Assembly (NCBI RefSeq): GCF_000330505.1
Contig: NW_004440440.1
Span: 261,952-307,554, forward strand
Length of the DNA: 45,603 nt
Direction: 5' to 3'
Source: Entamoeba invadens IP1
Taxonomy: Eukaryota; Evosea; Mastigamoebida; Endamoebidae
Below the pieces are notes generated by a model. The model was not told where the DNA came from. It did no database searches and saw only the letters and a list, made by a program, of their open reading frames with translations. Of the stretch, positions 1 through 11,556 are shown piece after piece; position 1 is the stretch's first letter; each line of letters opens with the position of its first letter. The translations under genes were made by a program, and so were the position numbers.

Positions 1-3000
1 TGGAAAAAACCGCTTTTGATAATTTAATAGTAAAATGATAATATGATTATAGTTTTTTGTATAGTTTATTTTTTTCCTTTTCCTCGATTTGATTCAAAAA
101 AACAAGGTTTACAAAAGTCTCTATTACTTTTTCAAGATGCCGATGTTTGTTATTGAAATTTGTGAATTATTTTTTGTAAAGTAAAGGCTGGATTTGCTGA
201 ATGATAAAAGGAGGAGCAAGAAAGATTGACTCCGAAACTGTTCTTGGAAGCCAAAATAACCAAAAAACAACTCAGAATTTATCAAATAAAATGAACTTTA
301 TATTAAATACTTTTTCAATTTTTTGCAGAAATAAAAAACTCAAAAACACTAACCCGCGGGTGTACCTTTTTTCACACCCCTTTTCACTTCTTTATTATTT
401 TTTTTCGTTTTTTAATCATCCATTAAACAAATACTCAACAGTCAAATCGATTACCTCTCGAGCAACATTGTAAATATATGGGTCAGCACACGTTTTTGAT
501 AAACCACTTTTCAATGTCTCTCTGCAAAGACAGACTGCACCTTTATTCCACACCCCCTCTTGTTGGATTCCTCATTCCCTCATAAATGCATTTTAAAGCC
601 AAACTGAAAAAACGCACTTTGGACTTACTCACCAACTGAACGTGAGTGCATCCATTCCCAGCGGTTTTTCAAGTGCCTGTCAAGCAAGCAATAAATGAGT
701 GGTTATTTCGTTGTACTTGCTTTTTTGAAACTTTTTATAAAATAAACGAAGCAATTTATTAATATTGGTCAATGAAAACAATGTAAGACGGATAATTTTG
801 TGTAAATTATCAGAAGCGGTAAAAGGGCGCTGCACATGTCCGTTATAATTTCTCGTGTTTTTTTGCTTTTTTCCACCAAAACCTCAATTATTTGTAGTAA
901 ATTGAAACTTTGGTTATAATTATGTGGAATTTTATCACTAAATGGTAGTAAACCGGTTTTTCCCGCCATGCAGAGAAATGTTAAAAAAGACTGGGAGGAT
1001 ACTGTGGACGATCCGAAAGTGCGGCAATCATTTCTGTATGGTGAATAAATTCAAGTTTATTTCGTGTTTTTGTATGTTATTCAATACATTTGGTTAAAAA
1101 TATTTGTATGCCTAGAAAAAACACACAATTTTTTCACAATTTAAAAAGGCAATATTTGGTTATTGGATAAGTTTTTATAATAAAACAATAAGAATTTGGT
1201 TACGAAAAAACAAAAAAATCTAAAGCGGTTTTTCGCCACCGTATTATTTTTTATTTTAAAACTCGGCAAAATGCCAAAAACGTTATTTTTCTATACAATA
1301 AAACAAGTAAATGGTAGTGAAGCGGGTTTTCTCGCCAGCCAAAATGCTTGCCCAAAAGTGCATTTCAATAAAAAATGTTGAAAATATTATGGAGACAATG
1401 ACTGTTATCAGGCAAATACGTTATTAAGAAGACATAGTGCCAAAGTAAAAGTTGATGTGTTATTTATTTTAGAGGGGTTCTCATACCTTTATCCACTAAT
1501 TATAAAAAATGATTATCAACAACTTTCTTACTATTTGAAGGACTATATTGTTCATTTTATTACAGTAAATATATGTAACATTTTGGGATTTCAGCACACA
1601 CTTTTATAAAGAAAAATAAATGAACCAAAATCATTAATAAATTTATTATAATTTATACTATAACTTGTTTCAAAAATTGATCAAATGGTGGGTCTGAAAA
1701 GTAATGAAAACTACTCAACACTTGTATAGTTCAAAAGAGACACACAACGACAACCACGGCTTCGATACGTTGTGTCAAATGGATCAATTCATGATCATTC
1801 TGTTCGGATTTGAGCATAAGTAAAATGATAATTATGGTTTATATAATTATTTAATAGTAAATTTATTAATTTTATTAGTAATTATAGGTCCAGAAATGGT
1901 TAAATTAATATAATAAATAGTTAATATATTATTTAATACAATTCCATTTTTATCTTTCGCAATGTCATTAATTATAATATAAATCATAGATTGACAATAG
2001 ATTAAACATTTAAAAACAGAATTATTTTTCATTTAAAAATATCCAAGCAAAATAATTATATTATGCACTAACTTTACTAATAATCAAAATTTACCTAGTT
2101 GGTATTGTTTTATCGCAAACATGATCTTAAAAAATGTAAGTTCTTTTTTACCAATTATAAGGGTTTATAAGGTGATCTTCAAAAGCGACAATATAAAATT
2201 ATCTCGTTTATTGCAAGGTCAAACAGTTTGTTTATTATGTTTAACAACATCAAAACCACGACAGTGACGACTTAGACTTAAACTCATGTGTTTATGAAGA
2301 CAAAATAAAGCACAAAAACAACAATGACAAAAAGACTTAATTTAAATTACTCTGAAGATAAGGAAGATGATGATGCAGACTGCAAAGATGATAATTTGGT
2401 TTGTTAATTCAAACGATATAAAACTAACAAACACTGTGTTTACTACACTAATATATTATAATAAAATTTAATTAAAAATTTATGTATATTTGGTTATATG
2501 TCTTACGATTGTAAGCTGTTTCCCGTTTTCTTTCAAATAAATTCTGTAATAACTCAGCTTTTCACCGTTATATAAATAGACTTTAACAGCCTTCTTCTAA
2601 ATACTTCGAAAAAAATGCTCAGACAAAATGGAAATGATATTTTTTTTCTTTTTGTTTAAATAAAAAAAAATAAAATCAAATAACATTTCGAAAACATTTT
2701 ACAATTATTCACCAAAAATTATCAAAAGTGGTTTTTACCTGAAGCGGTTTTTCCACCCCTTTAATATGAATTTACTATAAATATTGATCCAAAATTAAAT
2801 TCATGCTACGCGTCTTAGCATTTAGTTAAATTATGATAAAATATAGTTTAAAATGGGTGTCCCTTAAATCCACATAATTTATTCAACAACAACTGTTTAA
2901 CCAAAACCAGGTTCAACAATCGATGGTAGGAAGACTATTTTTATTTGACAATAAAACAAATTTAATGTGGTTATGTTTGAATTTATTATTTATTTGTTGA

Positions 3001-3185
3001 ATAGTAATATTTAATTAAATATTCAAGATAAAGAACAACAGTTTAACAATATATTTTTCAAAACAACCACATTTATAAAAATATTCTTTGTGATGTTTTT
3101 TAAATAATTTTTAAAAATAAAATAGTGTATTTAATTTATTAAATTAATTTACTTTTTTAATTAGTATTTTCCAATATTTCATTAT
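1..3185. repeat. AT-rich region with scattered copies of a GGCGAAAAACCGCTT motif family
   Basis: No convincing gene is seen here; the open frames are short, low-complexity and without recognisable motifs. Several short GC-richer islands share a core seen in both orientations: plus-strand form near 1-24, minus-strand form at 803-830, 941-968, 1223-1240, 1310-1337 and 2718-2758. The copies at 941-968 and 1310-1337 match at 24 of 28 bases. The 1-24 and 803-830 copies are inverted relative to each other and share ACCGCTT(T/C)TGATAATTTA, so they could be the two ends of one element of about 830 bp. I infer transposon-end debris; no transposase is visible in this stretch. Confidence 0.5.
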
Positions 3186-3703
3186 AAAGTCTGTTTTCTA
3201 TTTAGCGATATTCTAAAAATATAACAAAGAGAAGAACTAGACCGAAAATATTAAACCATTATTTACTATACCCAATATCGCTAATTAAAAACCATTAACT
3301 ATTAATAAAATTGTCATTAATTAAAACTAATGATTAACAAATCCTGAGCATTGACTTTTTTCCAAATCACTTGTTGTCGTTTTCAATTTGACCCAAATGA
3401 TAATTTGACGCGTCTGTTCTATCAAATATGACAACATATTCATTTTAAATAACCTGGTTGACATAGTTTATTTCATCGTATCACATTTCAAGACCAACCT
3501 ATTCTTCGTTTTGACTTTATTAATTTTTCAGTTGTCAAGCCATTTTTTGTTTTTTGTTATTTTTAACACATATTTATAAAAAAAACAAATAAAATAATAT
3601 ACACCATTTTTTAGAAAAACCACTTTATTTTTATTATAAATTATAATACTGTTATTATAAATAATAGTAAAAACCCAATATCGTTAAATAGAAAACAGAC
3701 TTT
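3186..3703. mobile_element. Small inverted-repeat element (MITE-like), 518 bp
   Basis: The two ends, 3186-3212 and 3677-3703, are inverted copies matching at 26 of 27 bases; each reads inward as AAAGTCTGTTTTCTATTT followed by (A/G)CGATATT. No coding capacity is seen between them. An internal sequence near 3271-3287 (ACCCAATATCGCTAA) repeats the inner part of the right end in direct orientation. The right end lies about 100 bp upstream of the start of the LRR pseudogene. I see no clear target-site duplication, so the superfamily is unassigned. It could also be a fixed palindrome rather than a mobile unit. Confidence 0.5.
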
Positions 3704-3805
3704 AGCTTGAAACAGTGAATTATTTATTATTTGAAAATTCGTTAAAATTGTATGCACATACGAATTTTTTAAATATTCAAAGACTGAAAAACTGTGAATA
3801 TTAAA

Positions 3806-4762
3806 ATGTGTGGACTTTCTGGTTATCACATCATGATAGTCTCGAAGTTCCTCGAAACTATCATAGACTTTATTAACTTGGAGTTGGTGTGCAAGAAGTT
3901 TAGTGGCAATATGGAGAAGTTTCACTTCAACCCAATTCCGTTAAATTCCAAAACACTTGGATACTTCCCAAACATCGAGACACTTCACTTGTGGAATAAA
4001 AAGGATGAGAATTTTGGGAATGGATTTATGATAAACACAGAGAAAATGGAAATTGTGAAAATAAAGGTTGTTTTAAAGAAAGAATTCTTTCGAATAATTG
4101 TGTGGTTCAGTGTAAATTTTAAAACCGTTGACAGAAACAAATTTAGAAACATCGAGTTTAAAAATGTTACTTACACTTAAAATGATAGAGAGAAATTTGG
4201 TAATAACACACCATCGAGTGTAACATCAATTGGTGATTGTTGTTTCTGTGGATGCAGTGGTCTAAGCAGTATTACAATACCATCCAATGTAACATCAATT
4301 GGTGATTGTTGTTTTAGTGAATGTGGTAGTTTGAGCAGTATGAACATACCATTAAGTGTGAAATATATTGGTAATTATTGTTTCTGTGAATGCAGTAGTC
4401 TGACTAGTGTTACAATACCATCAAGTGTGACATCAATTGGTTATGGATGTTTCAGTGAATGTAGTAATTTAAGTAGTATTACAACACCATTGAGTGTAAC
4501 ATCAATTAGTGTTTGTTGTTTCAGTGGATGCAGTAATTTAACCAATGTTAACATACCATTAAGTGTGAAATATATTGGTGAATACTGTTTTGGTGGATGC
4601 AATAGTTTGAGCAGTGTTACAATACCATCGAGTGTGACATCGATTGGTGAATATTGTTTCGGTGGATGCAGTAGTCTAAGCAGTATTACAATACCATCCA
4701 ATGTAAGATATATTGATAATGGATGTTTTCCATCAAACACTGTAGTTCATCGTAGCGAATGA
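3806..4762 (+). pseudogene. BspA-like leucine-rich-repeat protein, broken by one in-frame stop
   Basis: This is a relative of the intact LRR gene at 41580-42950. The first ATG of the family alignment is 3806 (MCGLSGYHIM, against MSSLDGYHIM in the intact gene); the frame is also open a little upstream, but only from a GTG. The N-terminal block of about 125 residues (FHFNPIPL, YFPNIETL and LWNK are conserved) ends at TAA 4178-4180. The same frame then continues without interruption to TGA 4760-4762. The stop sits exactly where the intact gene has a lysine codon: TYT-stop-NDREKFG here, YTKQDRLKFG there. Downstream are seven complete 69-bp repeats (from 4211, period exact) and a partial eighth, each encoding a 23-residue TpLRR unit of the type PSSVTSIGDCCFCGCSGLSS. 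About one repeat is missing at the junction compared with the intact gene, and there is no C-terminal cysteine tail. A pseudogene, stop readthrough or an assembly error are all possible. Confidence 0.85.
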
Positions 4763-7016
4763 GATAATTTAGTTATTTTATAATTTGTTAAATAATAACG
4801 ATAAAAAATAGAAAAAGTCGAATAATTTTAGCGAAGTTGAGTTAGTTGATTACTCTTGTACTAGTAGTTACGTGCGAAAGGGGGGTTTAAAGGCAGCCCC
4901 ATCCCCCACTCACCTCCTGGGAACAGAGATTACTTAAATGTATTATTATGTAATTTGATGAGTATTTACCGCGTCAATTTAAAATAATAATAATATAAGT
5001 TAATATTATTGAATTAAGTAAAGTGAGGCGAGAAACCCACACCTAAGAAAAACCCGCACCCATTTTCTTTTTTCTTCTTTGAAAAGCTGTTGAATGAAAA
5101 AAGGTTCAGTCTCAGTTTTTTGGTTAATTAAGAATGTTCTCATAATTAAAATACAATATAAAAACTACATGAAACTAACCTTAAACATGGTTGGAAAATT
5201 TACCTGGTATTTTTTTTCTTTGGCAAATTCTTCTTCTTTTTTACCATCGAAAAAACTTTGCCCGTTTTTTTTTTCTTAAAAAACAACCTAATATAACATA
5301 ATAAATAAAAATAAAAAAGTCTGTATTGGTATAGTATTAATTTTACTATTAAGTATAGGTTATTTAAAATAATTAATTATGAAACTTTTTTTTTATTTTT
5401 GATATTTATGTTAAAAAACAACCCGAAATAACAAGTTAAAAAATTTAAATTAATATTTTTTTCTAAAAATAAATAATTTTTTAATTTAATAAATTATAAT
5501 ATATATTGTTTATTTTTTTTAGTTAAAATATATTATACAATTAACTAATGTTTAAATCAAAATAATTTATTATTATAAGATACTATTATATTTTATAATA
5601 ATAGTTTATTTTAATAATTTAATTATAATAATAAGTGTTTGATTATTAATCTCTATCAAACATTTATTGTTAACTAATAAAAATATATAATTTATTTGTT
5701 AGTAAATAATAACCCTTGATTAAAACAATACACACTTATTGTTAATTAAGTTTTCATTCGACAATATTAATAAATAAACAACATGTTCAAATGCTTGATC
5801 AACAGACGAACGATGTGTTAAAACATTTTCATTTATTCATCGTTTCATAACATTTGGATATTTGAATAAAAAGTCACTTAGTTCAAAATTAAAACATGTT
5901 TTTACAATATGAAGGAATAGTACCGAAATCTGATTTGTATTTGTAAACAACAATTTAGTTATTATATATATAATAATTATGTTTAAACTATTGCTAAGTA
6001 TGTTTATTATTCATTTTTTGTTTTGTATATTAGAATGAGAGTATTTACAACAATTGCTTATTATAACATCGATACTATAAAAAACGACACAAGATCTAAG
6101 TGTTTTGATGTGATGTATTGTTTGAATAGGGTCATTAAATAATACATTTCACTTTTCAAATTGTATCTTCAATACAATCGAAATATAATAAAAAATAATT
6201 AATTTTAAAATTTAAAAATTTCAACGATACATTTGACATATACATTATAACATAATTAAATGTGTATTTTTGCACAACGTTTACTTATCAAAAGGATATT
6301 TTGTTTATGTAAAATCATACCAATCGAAAGCAATACATTTGGAAAGCAAGTTTTTAAGAATCGGCGTTTTTTGTCAATCAAACCGCAAAAACCGCGTTTT
6401 AAAACTGTTGTTGTTTGGTTTAAGACTAAAAATGTTTGCTCTTTAGAGAACAGAAGTTATCATTCCCACTCACTCACTCACTCACTCTTGAAAGGTTCGA
6501 GTGTACTTTACATAGTATATATTATCATTTAAATTTGGATATTTTGTTAGGGTGATACAACCCACTTTTATATTTTTTAATAATATCACTAAAGTATCAC
6601 ACACTTAAAATTTACCCAAATTCAAAATTATCTGTCATGTATTGCTTAATAACAATTTGTTGTTGAATGTATCAAATAACCCATTGTTGAAAATAGGTTA
6701 TTTAATTTATGTATTGTATCAACGATTTAGTTTATTTTTTAATAAGTTATAATATACTTTAAAAAATATACCCATAATATTAATTTTAGTTGTTCATAAT
6801 TGTTTTATTAAAAAAAGTTTGTTAACTTAAGGGTGAGGTTAAGAAAAAGGATGTCTGTTGATTCCTTAATCATTCCAAAAGCCCATACCCCTACCCATTC
6901 ATGGAGATGGGTGGGCTGGTTTTACTCTTTTTCTTTTAATTATTAAAAAAAATAAAATCAAAATACCCCAAAATAATCAGAAATTATATATATATATTTT
7001 ACAACAAAATGACAAT
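4763..7016. other. Gene-free AT-rich spacer
   Basis: I see no gene here. It contains a GC-richer patch at 4865-4920, one arm of a long-range inverted repeat at 5021-5077 (its partner is at 16585-16638), a short ACTC/CACT tandem run near 6466-6487, and an imperfect hairpin near 6890-6916 (CTACCCATTCATGGAGATGGGTGG). The 90-codon open frame at 6260-6532 has no family resemblance and ends inside the simple repeat, so I do not call it. Confidence 0.5.
5021..5077 (+). repeat. Left arm of an 11.6-kb-spaced inverted repeat
   Basis: The arm begins AAGTGAGGCGAGAAACCCAC and continues with AAAACCCGCACCCATTTTC and a TTTCTTC tract. Its reverse complement matches 16585-16638 at roughly 85 percent by eye. 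It shares the core GGCGAGAAA(A)CCCGC with the motif family at 1-3 kb. It could be a terminal repeat of a large element or one of several dispersed transposon tips. Confidence 0.55.
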
Positions 7017-9662
7017 TTAATTAATAATAAATAATTCTTGAACAGATACTCCAGATTCTACTGTTTTTGTTTTTGTGTTGCAATGTTTCATTCTTTTTAA
7101 CACCGAAAAAGATCTTTCAACGGAACAACTTGTGACTGCAATCAAGTTGGTTAATCTTATATTTTCTGTTAATACCGGGAATAAAATTCTGTCGTTTTCA
7201 TCCATTAATTCAAATAAATTTTGGGTAGTTATTTTTGGAATTGAACAAATACACATAAATTGGGAAATGTGTTCATCTGTCCACAATCTATAGTTGTAAC
7301 GTTGTACTAATATTTCCAATTGTATATCTTCAAGACATCGAATTTTAATCAAATCTTCATCATACAAAAATCGGTTGTAATCGGTTCTAAAATGTCCACT
7401 TCTTCTTGGGTTCAATTTAAAAGCATTTTTAAATTTTGTTGAACATTTAATATCTTTGCTCTTCCAACTTTGATCATTTTCTTTCATGTTTAAAAAATTT
7501 ACAATATCCACATGAGTAGATTTCCATATCGTCAATTGTTCACATTCTCTTGAAATATCCAGGTCGTTCAAATGTGATACTAACCCAATTTCATTAGAAG
7601 GTAACAAACAAACACTCATTTGTGTTTTCAAAAAGTCTGGTGTAACCTTTTCATACAATTCAATAAACTCACTAAAATAGTTTATTATGAAATCACATTC
7701 TTTTACACCGTTATTCCCTCCAATTTCTTTTCGAGTGCATTTTTTCAAAGGATGTGCAAATCGAAAAACAAAAGTCTGAATGAGCCTGGTTAGTAAACCT
7801 TCACAAACTATTCGAGCTCTTTCAATATCAGAAGATTCATTTTCTAGAACAAATGGTAATGACTGGAAAAAGGAATTGTTAATGTTTTTCACTTTATCTC
7901 GTAAATCGAACAAATATCGTATGTAATTCCAAATTCTGCAGTAACTTTCACACAGTAATCTATTTGGACTTTGTAGCCAATCCATAATATTTTTGAGTTC
8001 TGAGAGTATATAATCACAAAAGAAAAGTACGGATACAAACAAAGGATTTTCAAGTGTAATTTCTCCAAGTAGATTTCTTTCAACTTTTGGTTGTTCAAAG
8101 TGATATTTCTTTTCATTTAAAAATTGTTTAAATGTATCAAAGTGTTCGAAAATGAATGATAGAATTAATTCATTGTATCCAAAACGTGTTGATGCGTAAT
8201 ACCTATTTGACAATGTTTCATCGTTTATTTGATGGTTAACCCTGTAATCATTCCAAAGTCCTCTCCAATATTGCGTTGAAATGTCTTTAATAAATTGGTT
8301 GATAATCAATCCCTCATTTTTTTCGAAAATTTTATTACATGCTTTTGATGTTCGGTGGTTATAACAGTAGTTATAATTGAACGACTTTTGCTTTCCTTCA
8401 TTGGTGTTCAAAGATTCAATAAAATTTTGTTTTTGAATAATTTCATCTGAAATTGTTGAAGAATTGATACAAATGTCATCATTAAGTTGTTGTTTTAATT
8501 TGTATATACACCTTTCTGCTTTTCTTTTTTTATATTGAGAAACTAAATATTGTAATCTCATACCAAGCATCGTCATATCCGAACCACCATCAACGGTTAT
8601 TCCAGTTAAATGTTCAATACTAAGGTTGTAGTGAAACAGTACTTTTCTAATCCAAGTTTCCCATGCCATTCCCGTCTTGGTACCATAGTAACTTCCAATT
8701 TTTAATTTACGTTCTTTTGGTTTTAAATTTTGGTCTAATGTACGAATATATAGACTAAACACCGAATCTCCATCTAAAGTGGAAGCATCTGCAATAAGTT
8801 CAAAATCTTCCTTTTTGCTTCCAATTTCTTTTATTTTACTTTTTGTAATAAAATCGATCAATTTCATTTTGTTTTCAATAGTTTTGGCAGATACATCAAT
8901 TACAATCCAACTTTCTCCATATTTATTTTGTATTCTCATTAATTCAAGTAATTTATCTATTTGAAAACGAGATAGTGATATTCGTTTAAAATAAAATGCA
9001 TAGTATATAACAAAGTATTTTTTTAAGACTATTTTATCAATTTTACTTTCTTTTGAATGAGTTTGAACCTGTTCTTTAATTTTCGATACAATAACATCAT
9101 CTATTCCAAATTTAACATCATTATTTTCACATATTAAATCCCATAAATATTGAACAATCTTTTCTTCACATTCTTTATTGAAACTTTTATCTTTAATATA
9201 TTCTTCACTTTCTTCACTAATATCATCAACAACAATATTTTCATTGTTTTCATCAACTAAATTATCAAAACCAGAAACTTCTTCACAACACGATGATGAA
9301 TCCCAATAAATAGTATCAACTTCTTTATTGTTATTTAAATTTTCAGATGAAACATCATCATTATTTTCACAGTCGTTATCAATGATACACTCCATTAAAG
9401 ACCCATTGATTTTTTGTAAACGTGTTTGTGGATGTTGTGAATTTTGCATTTGCACTTCTTGCACTTCTTGCATATGTTGTGTATCTTGAAACTTAAATAA
9501 TTCATTATTTTCGTAATTGAAATAAATATGTACGTTTGAATATTTTTCAATGTTAATAAGTGTCGGAGAAATGATATTTAAGTTTCTTGTAAAACGATGT
9601 AATTCATCGTTTATGACAGACACTTTAAAATTGAGTATTTCTTGTGTTATACCACTTTTCAA
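7017..9662 (-). CDS. hAT-superfamily transposase, main body
   Basis: A hAT transposase cuts and pastes its own element. The frame is 881 codons, but it opens from a TTG; the first part has no ATG, so the true start or joining exon is unclear. Visible features: an acidic Asn/Asp/Glu-rich stretch (about residues 95-165); catalytic aspartate 1 in ELIADASTLDGD (about 290); catalytic aspartate 2 in TGITVDGGSDM (about 355); CYNHRTSKACNK (about 432), matching the C/D-x2-H block of hATs; YWRGLWNDYR in the insertion region; and the C-terminal dimerisation signature CSVERSFSVLKRMK (about 848), which supplies the catalytic glutamate. The body has no stop or frameshift, unusual among the transposons here. 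I did not find terminal inverted repeats or an 8-bp target duplication near 6.8 or 10.1 kb. Confidence 0.85.
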   Translation of the reverse strand: MKSGITQEILNFKVSVINDELHRFTRNLNIISPTLINIEKYSNVHIYFNYENNELFKFQDTQHMQEVQEVQMQNSQHPQTRLQKINGSLMECIIDNDCENNDDVSSENLNNNKEVDTIYWDSSSCCEEVSGFDNLVDENNENIVVDDISEESEEYIKDKSFNKECEEKIVQYLWDLICENNDVKFGIDDVIVSKIKEQVQTHSKESKIDKIVLKKYFVIYYAFYFKRISLSRFQIDKLLELMRIQNKYGESWIVIDVSAKTIENKMKLIDFITKSKIKEIGSKKEDFELIADASTLDGDSVFSLYIRTLDQNLKPKERKLKIGSYYGTKTGMAWETWIRKVLFHYNLSIEHLTGITVDGGSDMTMLGMRLQYLVSQYKKRKAERCIYKLKQQLNDDICINSSTISDEIIQKQNFIESLNTNEGKQKSFNYNYCYNHRTSKACNKIFEKNEGLIINQFIKDISTQYWRGLWNDYRVNHQINDETLSNRYYASTRFGYNELILSFIFEHFDTFKQFLNEKKYHFEQPKVERNLLGEITLENPLFVSVLFFCDYILSELKNIMDWLQSPNRLLCESYCRIWNYIRYLFDLRDKVKNINNSFFQSLPFVLENESSDIERARIVCEGLLTRLIQTFVFRFAHPLKKCTRKEIGGNNGVKECDFIINYFSEFIELYEKVTPDFLKTQMSVCLLPSNEIGLVSHLNDLDISRECEQLTIWKSTHVDIVNFLNMKENDQSWKSKDIKCSTKFKNAFKLNPRRSGHFRTDYNRFLYDEDLIKIRCLEDIQLEILVQRYNYRLWTDEHISQFMCICSIPKITTQNLFELMDENDRILFPVLTENIRLTNLIAVTSCSVERSFSVLKRMKHCNTKTKTVESGVSVQELFIIN

Positions 9663-9787
9663 TATTTTATTTTCAATTTGTTTTTTCTATTTAATATTCA
9701 CTTAATGGGCATAAGAATTACTGCTTGTAAATAAACGATTCAGTGCAACAAAATTCAAAATTTTTTTGTTTTTTGAAAACCAATATT

Positions 9788-9985
9788 TTAAGAATCCATT
9801 TGTAAGTAATGTTTCAATTTGTGAATGTAAACTGATGTGATAAATATATTCATCTTTTTAAATTCGTTACACACAAAACAATAATGGATTCGAATTAATT
9901 CTGATTTTGGTATATCGTTTAACCACGGTTTGAATGTAAGACAATTGTCAAATTCTTCTTCTTGTGTTTTAAAATGTGTTTCCAT
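9788..9985 (-). CDS. N-terminal zinc-finger piece of the hAT transposase
   Basis: This 65-codon ORF starts with ATG at 9985, just upstream of the transposase body and on the same strand. It carries FKPWLNDIP followed by C-x2-C (CFVC) and, 17 residues later, H-x3-H (HKLKH). That is the layout of the BED/TTF-type zinc fingers that open many hAT transposases. It ends in TAA at 9788-9790 and is in a different frame from the body, which reopens after a TAG near 9687. An intron using the usual Entamoeba donor GTTTGT is not evident. I infer a single ancestral protein now split by a frameshift and stop, or an unusual intron. Confidence 0.6.
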   Translation of the reverse strand: METHFKTQEEEFDNCLTFKPWLNDIPKSELIRIHYCFVCNEFKKMNIFITSVYIHKLKHYLQMDS

Positions 9986-11556
9986 TTGTTTTGTATTTTA
10001 GTTGAATAAACTCGCGTTTAAATCGAAAAAGGTTAACTTCTATAATATATTCAACAAATTATACTTTATTTAATTTCTATTTTGCAAGAGGTAAAACAAT
10101 CAAAAATTGTGTTCAAAATGTAAATTAAAATATTTAACATATACACCTTAAACAGAGTATATCAAGATGTTGTAAGGTAATGATTATTCAATAACAAAAC
10201 CAATTATCTGATAAATTAATAATTGTAATAATGTATTTTTTGAAAAAAAATAAATAAAGTTATATTATAAAATAAACAAATTTTATAAAATATATCATAT
10301 TATTTAAATTATTGTTTTATTGTATAAAATATAGTTTATTTACAAATAATAAATACAAACCAATAATATACTTTTGCACAAATTTTTATTATATTTAAGT
10401 TAACAATAATTATGTATATCTAAAAGTTATCAACAAATTAACTTAATTTTATCAAACAAAGTAATTTATGATAAATTGTTAATATAATTTATTATAAAAA
10501 TTATAATTAAGTTTGTATATTGTTATTATATGTCAATTCGTTATCAAAACTCATTATATGTTAATTATAATATTTATATAAACGTTTCCTTCTTTTTTTG
10601 AAAATAATAACATTATTTTTGCTTGTATATTATGATTGCAATACATTATTATTTTAACAGTTTTTTACCATTGTTTAACTTTTTACCTTATTACTTCTAA
10701 TAGAATTATTTTTTCGTTTGATATTTGATTAATTTATGATGTTTCAATAAAGAATAAATTAAAAAATTTGACACTGAAAAAAATCAATAAATTTTTTAAC
10801 AAATATTTAAGATAAAAAAATGTTGAATTATTATATATTAACTAAGAAATAATATTTAAAAAATATGAAATATTACTTAAGTTATAAATTGAAGTTAATA
10901 ACAATTATTAACATCAATTAATAAAATAATTATTTATAATGTTAATATTTTCTTTCAACTGAACATTGTTATAAAAAAGATTTGATTGTTAAATACTGTA
11001 TCCTCGAAATGTAAAATTATTTCTACATTATTTTGTCAAGTTTTTTGGTTGAATAATAATTCGAGTTTTGATTAATTATTAAATTGTTTAATATTTCGCA
11101 AATATTAATAATATAACTATAAAACATTGTTTATTAAATCGCTGAAAGTGAGTTTCGATTATCAAATACATTAATATACATTAAAAACTATTTTATCTGT
11201 TTTATCCAAATTTTAAAGCAAAATTTATTGGATTTTTCATCAAACTAATAAACATTCTGTAAAAATTTTATTGTAATATTTCGTTTATAAACAAAAAGAT
11301 ATTTCAGAGTAAAAATTAACAAACAAAAATTATTGGATTATAAAAAATTATCAGTCAATTTTAATAAAACAACTTGATTAAGTCAAAACAATTGAAAAAA
11401 TACGAAACATAAGATATAACAGAAAAACTTTAATAAAACATATAACAGAGCACACCAATTGTTACTTAATGTGCTACCGTTACGGTTGTTGGAAAAATAG
11501 TGGCGCTTTTGTGGAATTAAGAAAGCTGATGTTAAGATTATATTGTGAAGATGTAA

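Noticed and set aside
201..473. 90-codon open frame at the left end
   Set aside because: Begins in mixed sequence but quickly becomes phenylalanine/serine-rich A/T translation; no motif and no promoter-like box.
3794..3805. Upstream GTG as start of the LRR pseudogene
   Set aside because: Eukaryotic initiation favours ATG, and the ATG at 3806 aligns with the start of the intact relative.
4441..4740. Minus-strand frame across the LRR repeats
   Set aside because: It is the reverse shadow of the 69-bp repeat array; the plus strand has the real family match.
4211..4760. CRISPR-like array because of regular spacing
   Set aside because: The 69-bp units are contiguous coding LRR repeats without unique spacers.
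6466..6487. CACT tandem repeat as part of a tRNA-array spacer
   Set aside because: Entamoeba tRNA arrays carry short tandem repeats, but no tRNA gene lies near this one; it is a simple microsatellite.
6260..6532. 90-codon open frame ending in CACT repeats
   Set aside because: No family resemblance; its end is a translated simple repeat (SHSLTHSLL).
9660..9800. Intron joining the two hAT frames
   Set aside because: A TAG acceptor-like site exists near 9687, but no GTTTGT or GTATGT donor lies inside the upstream frame before its stop.
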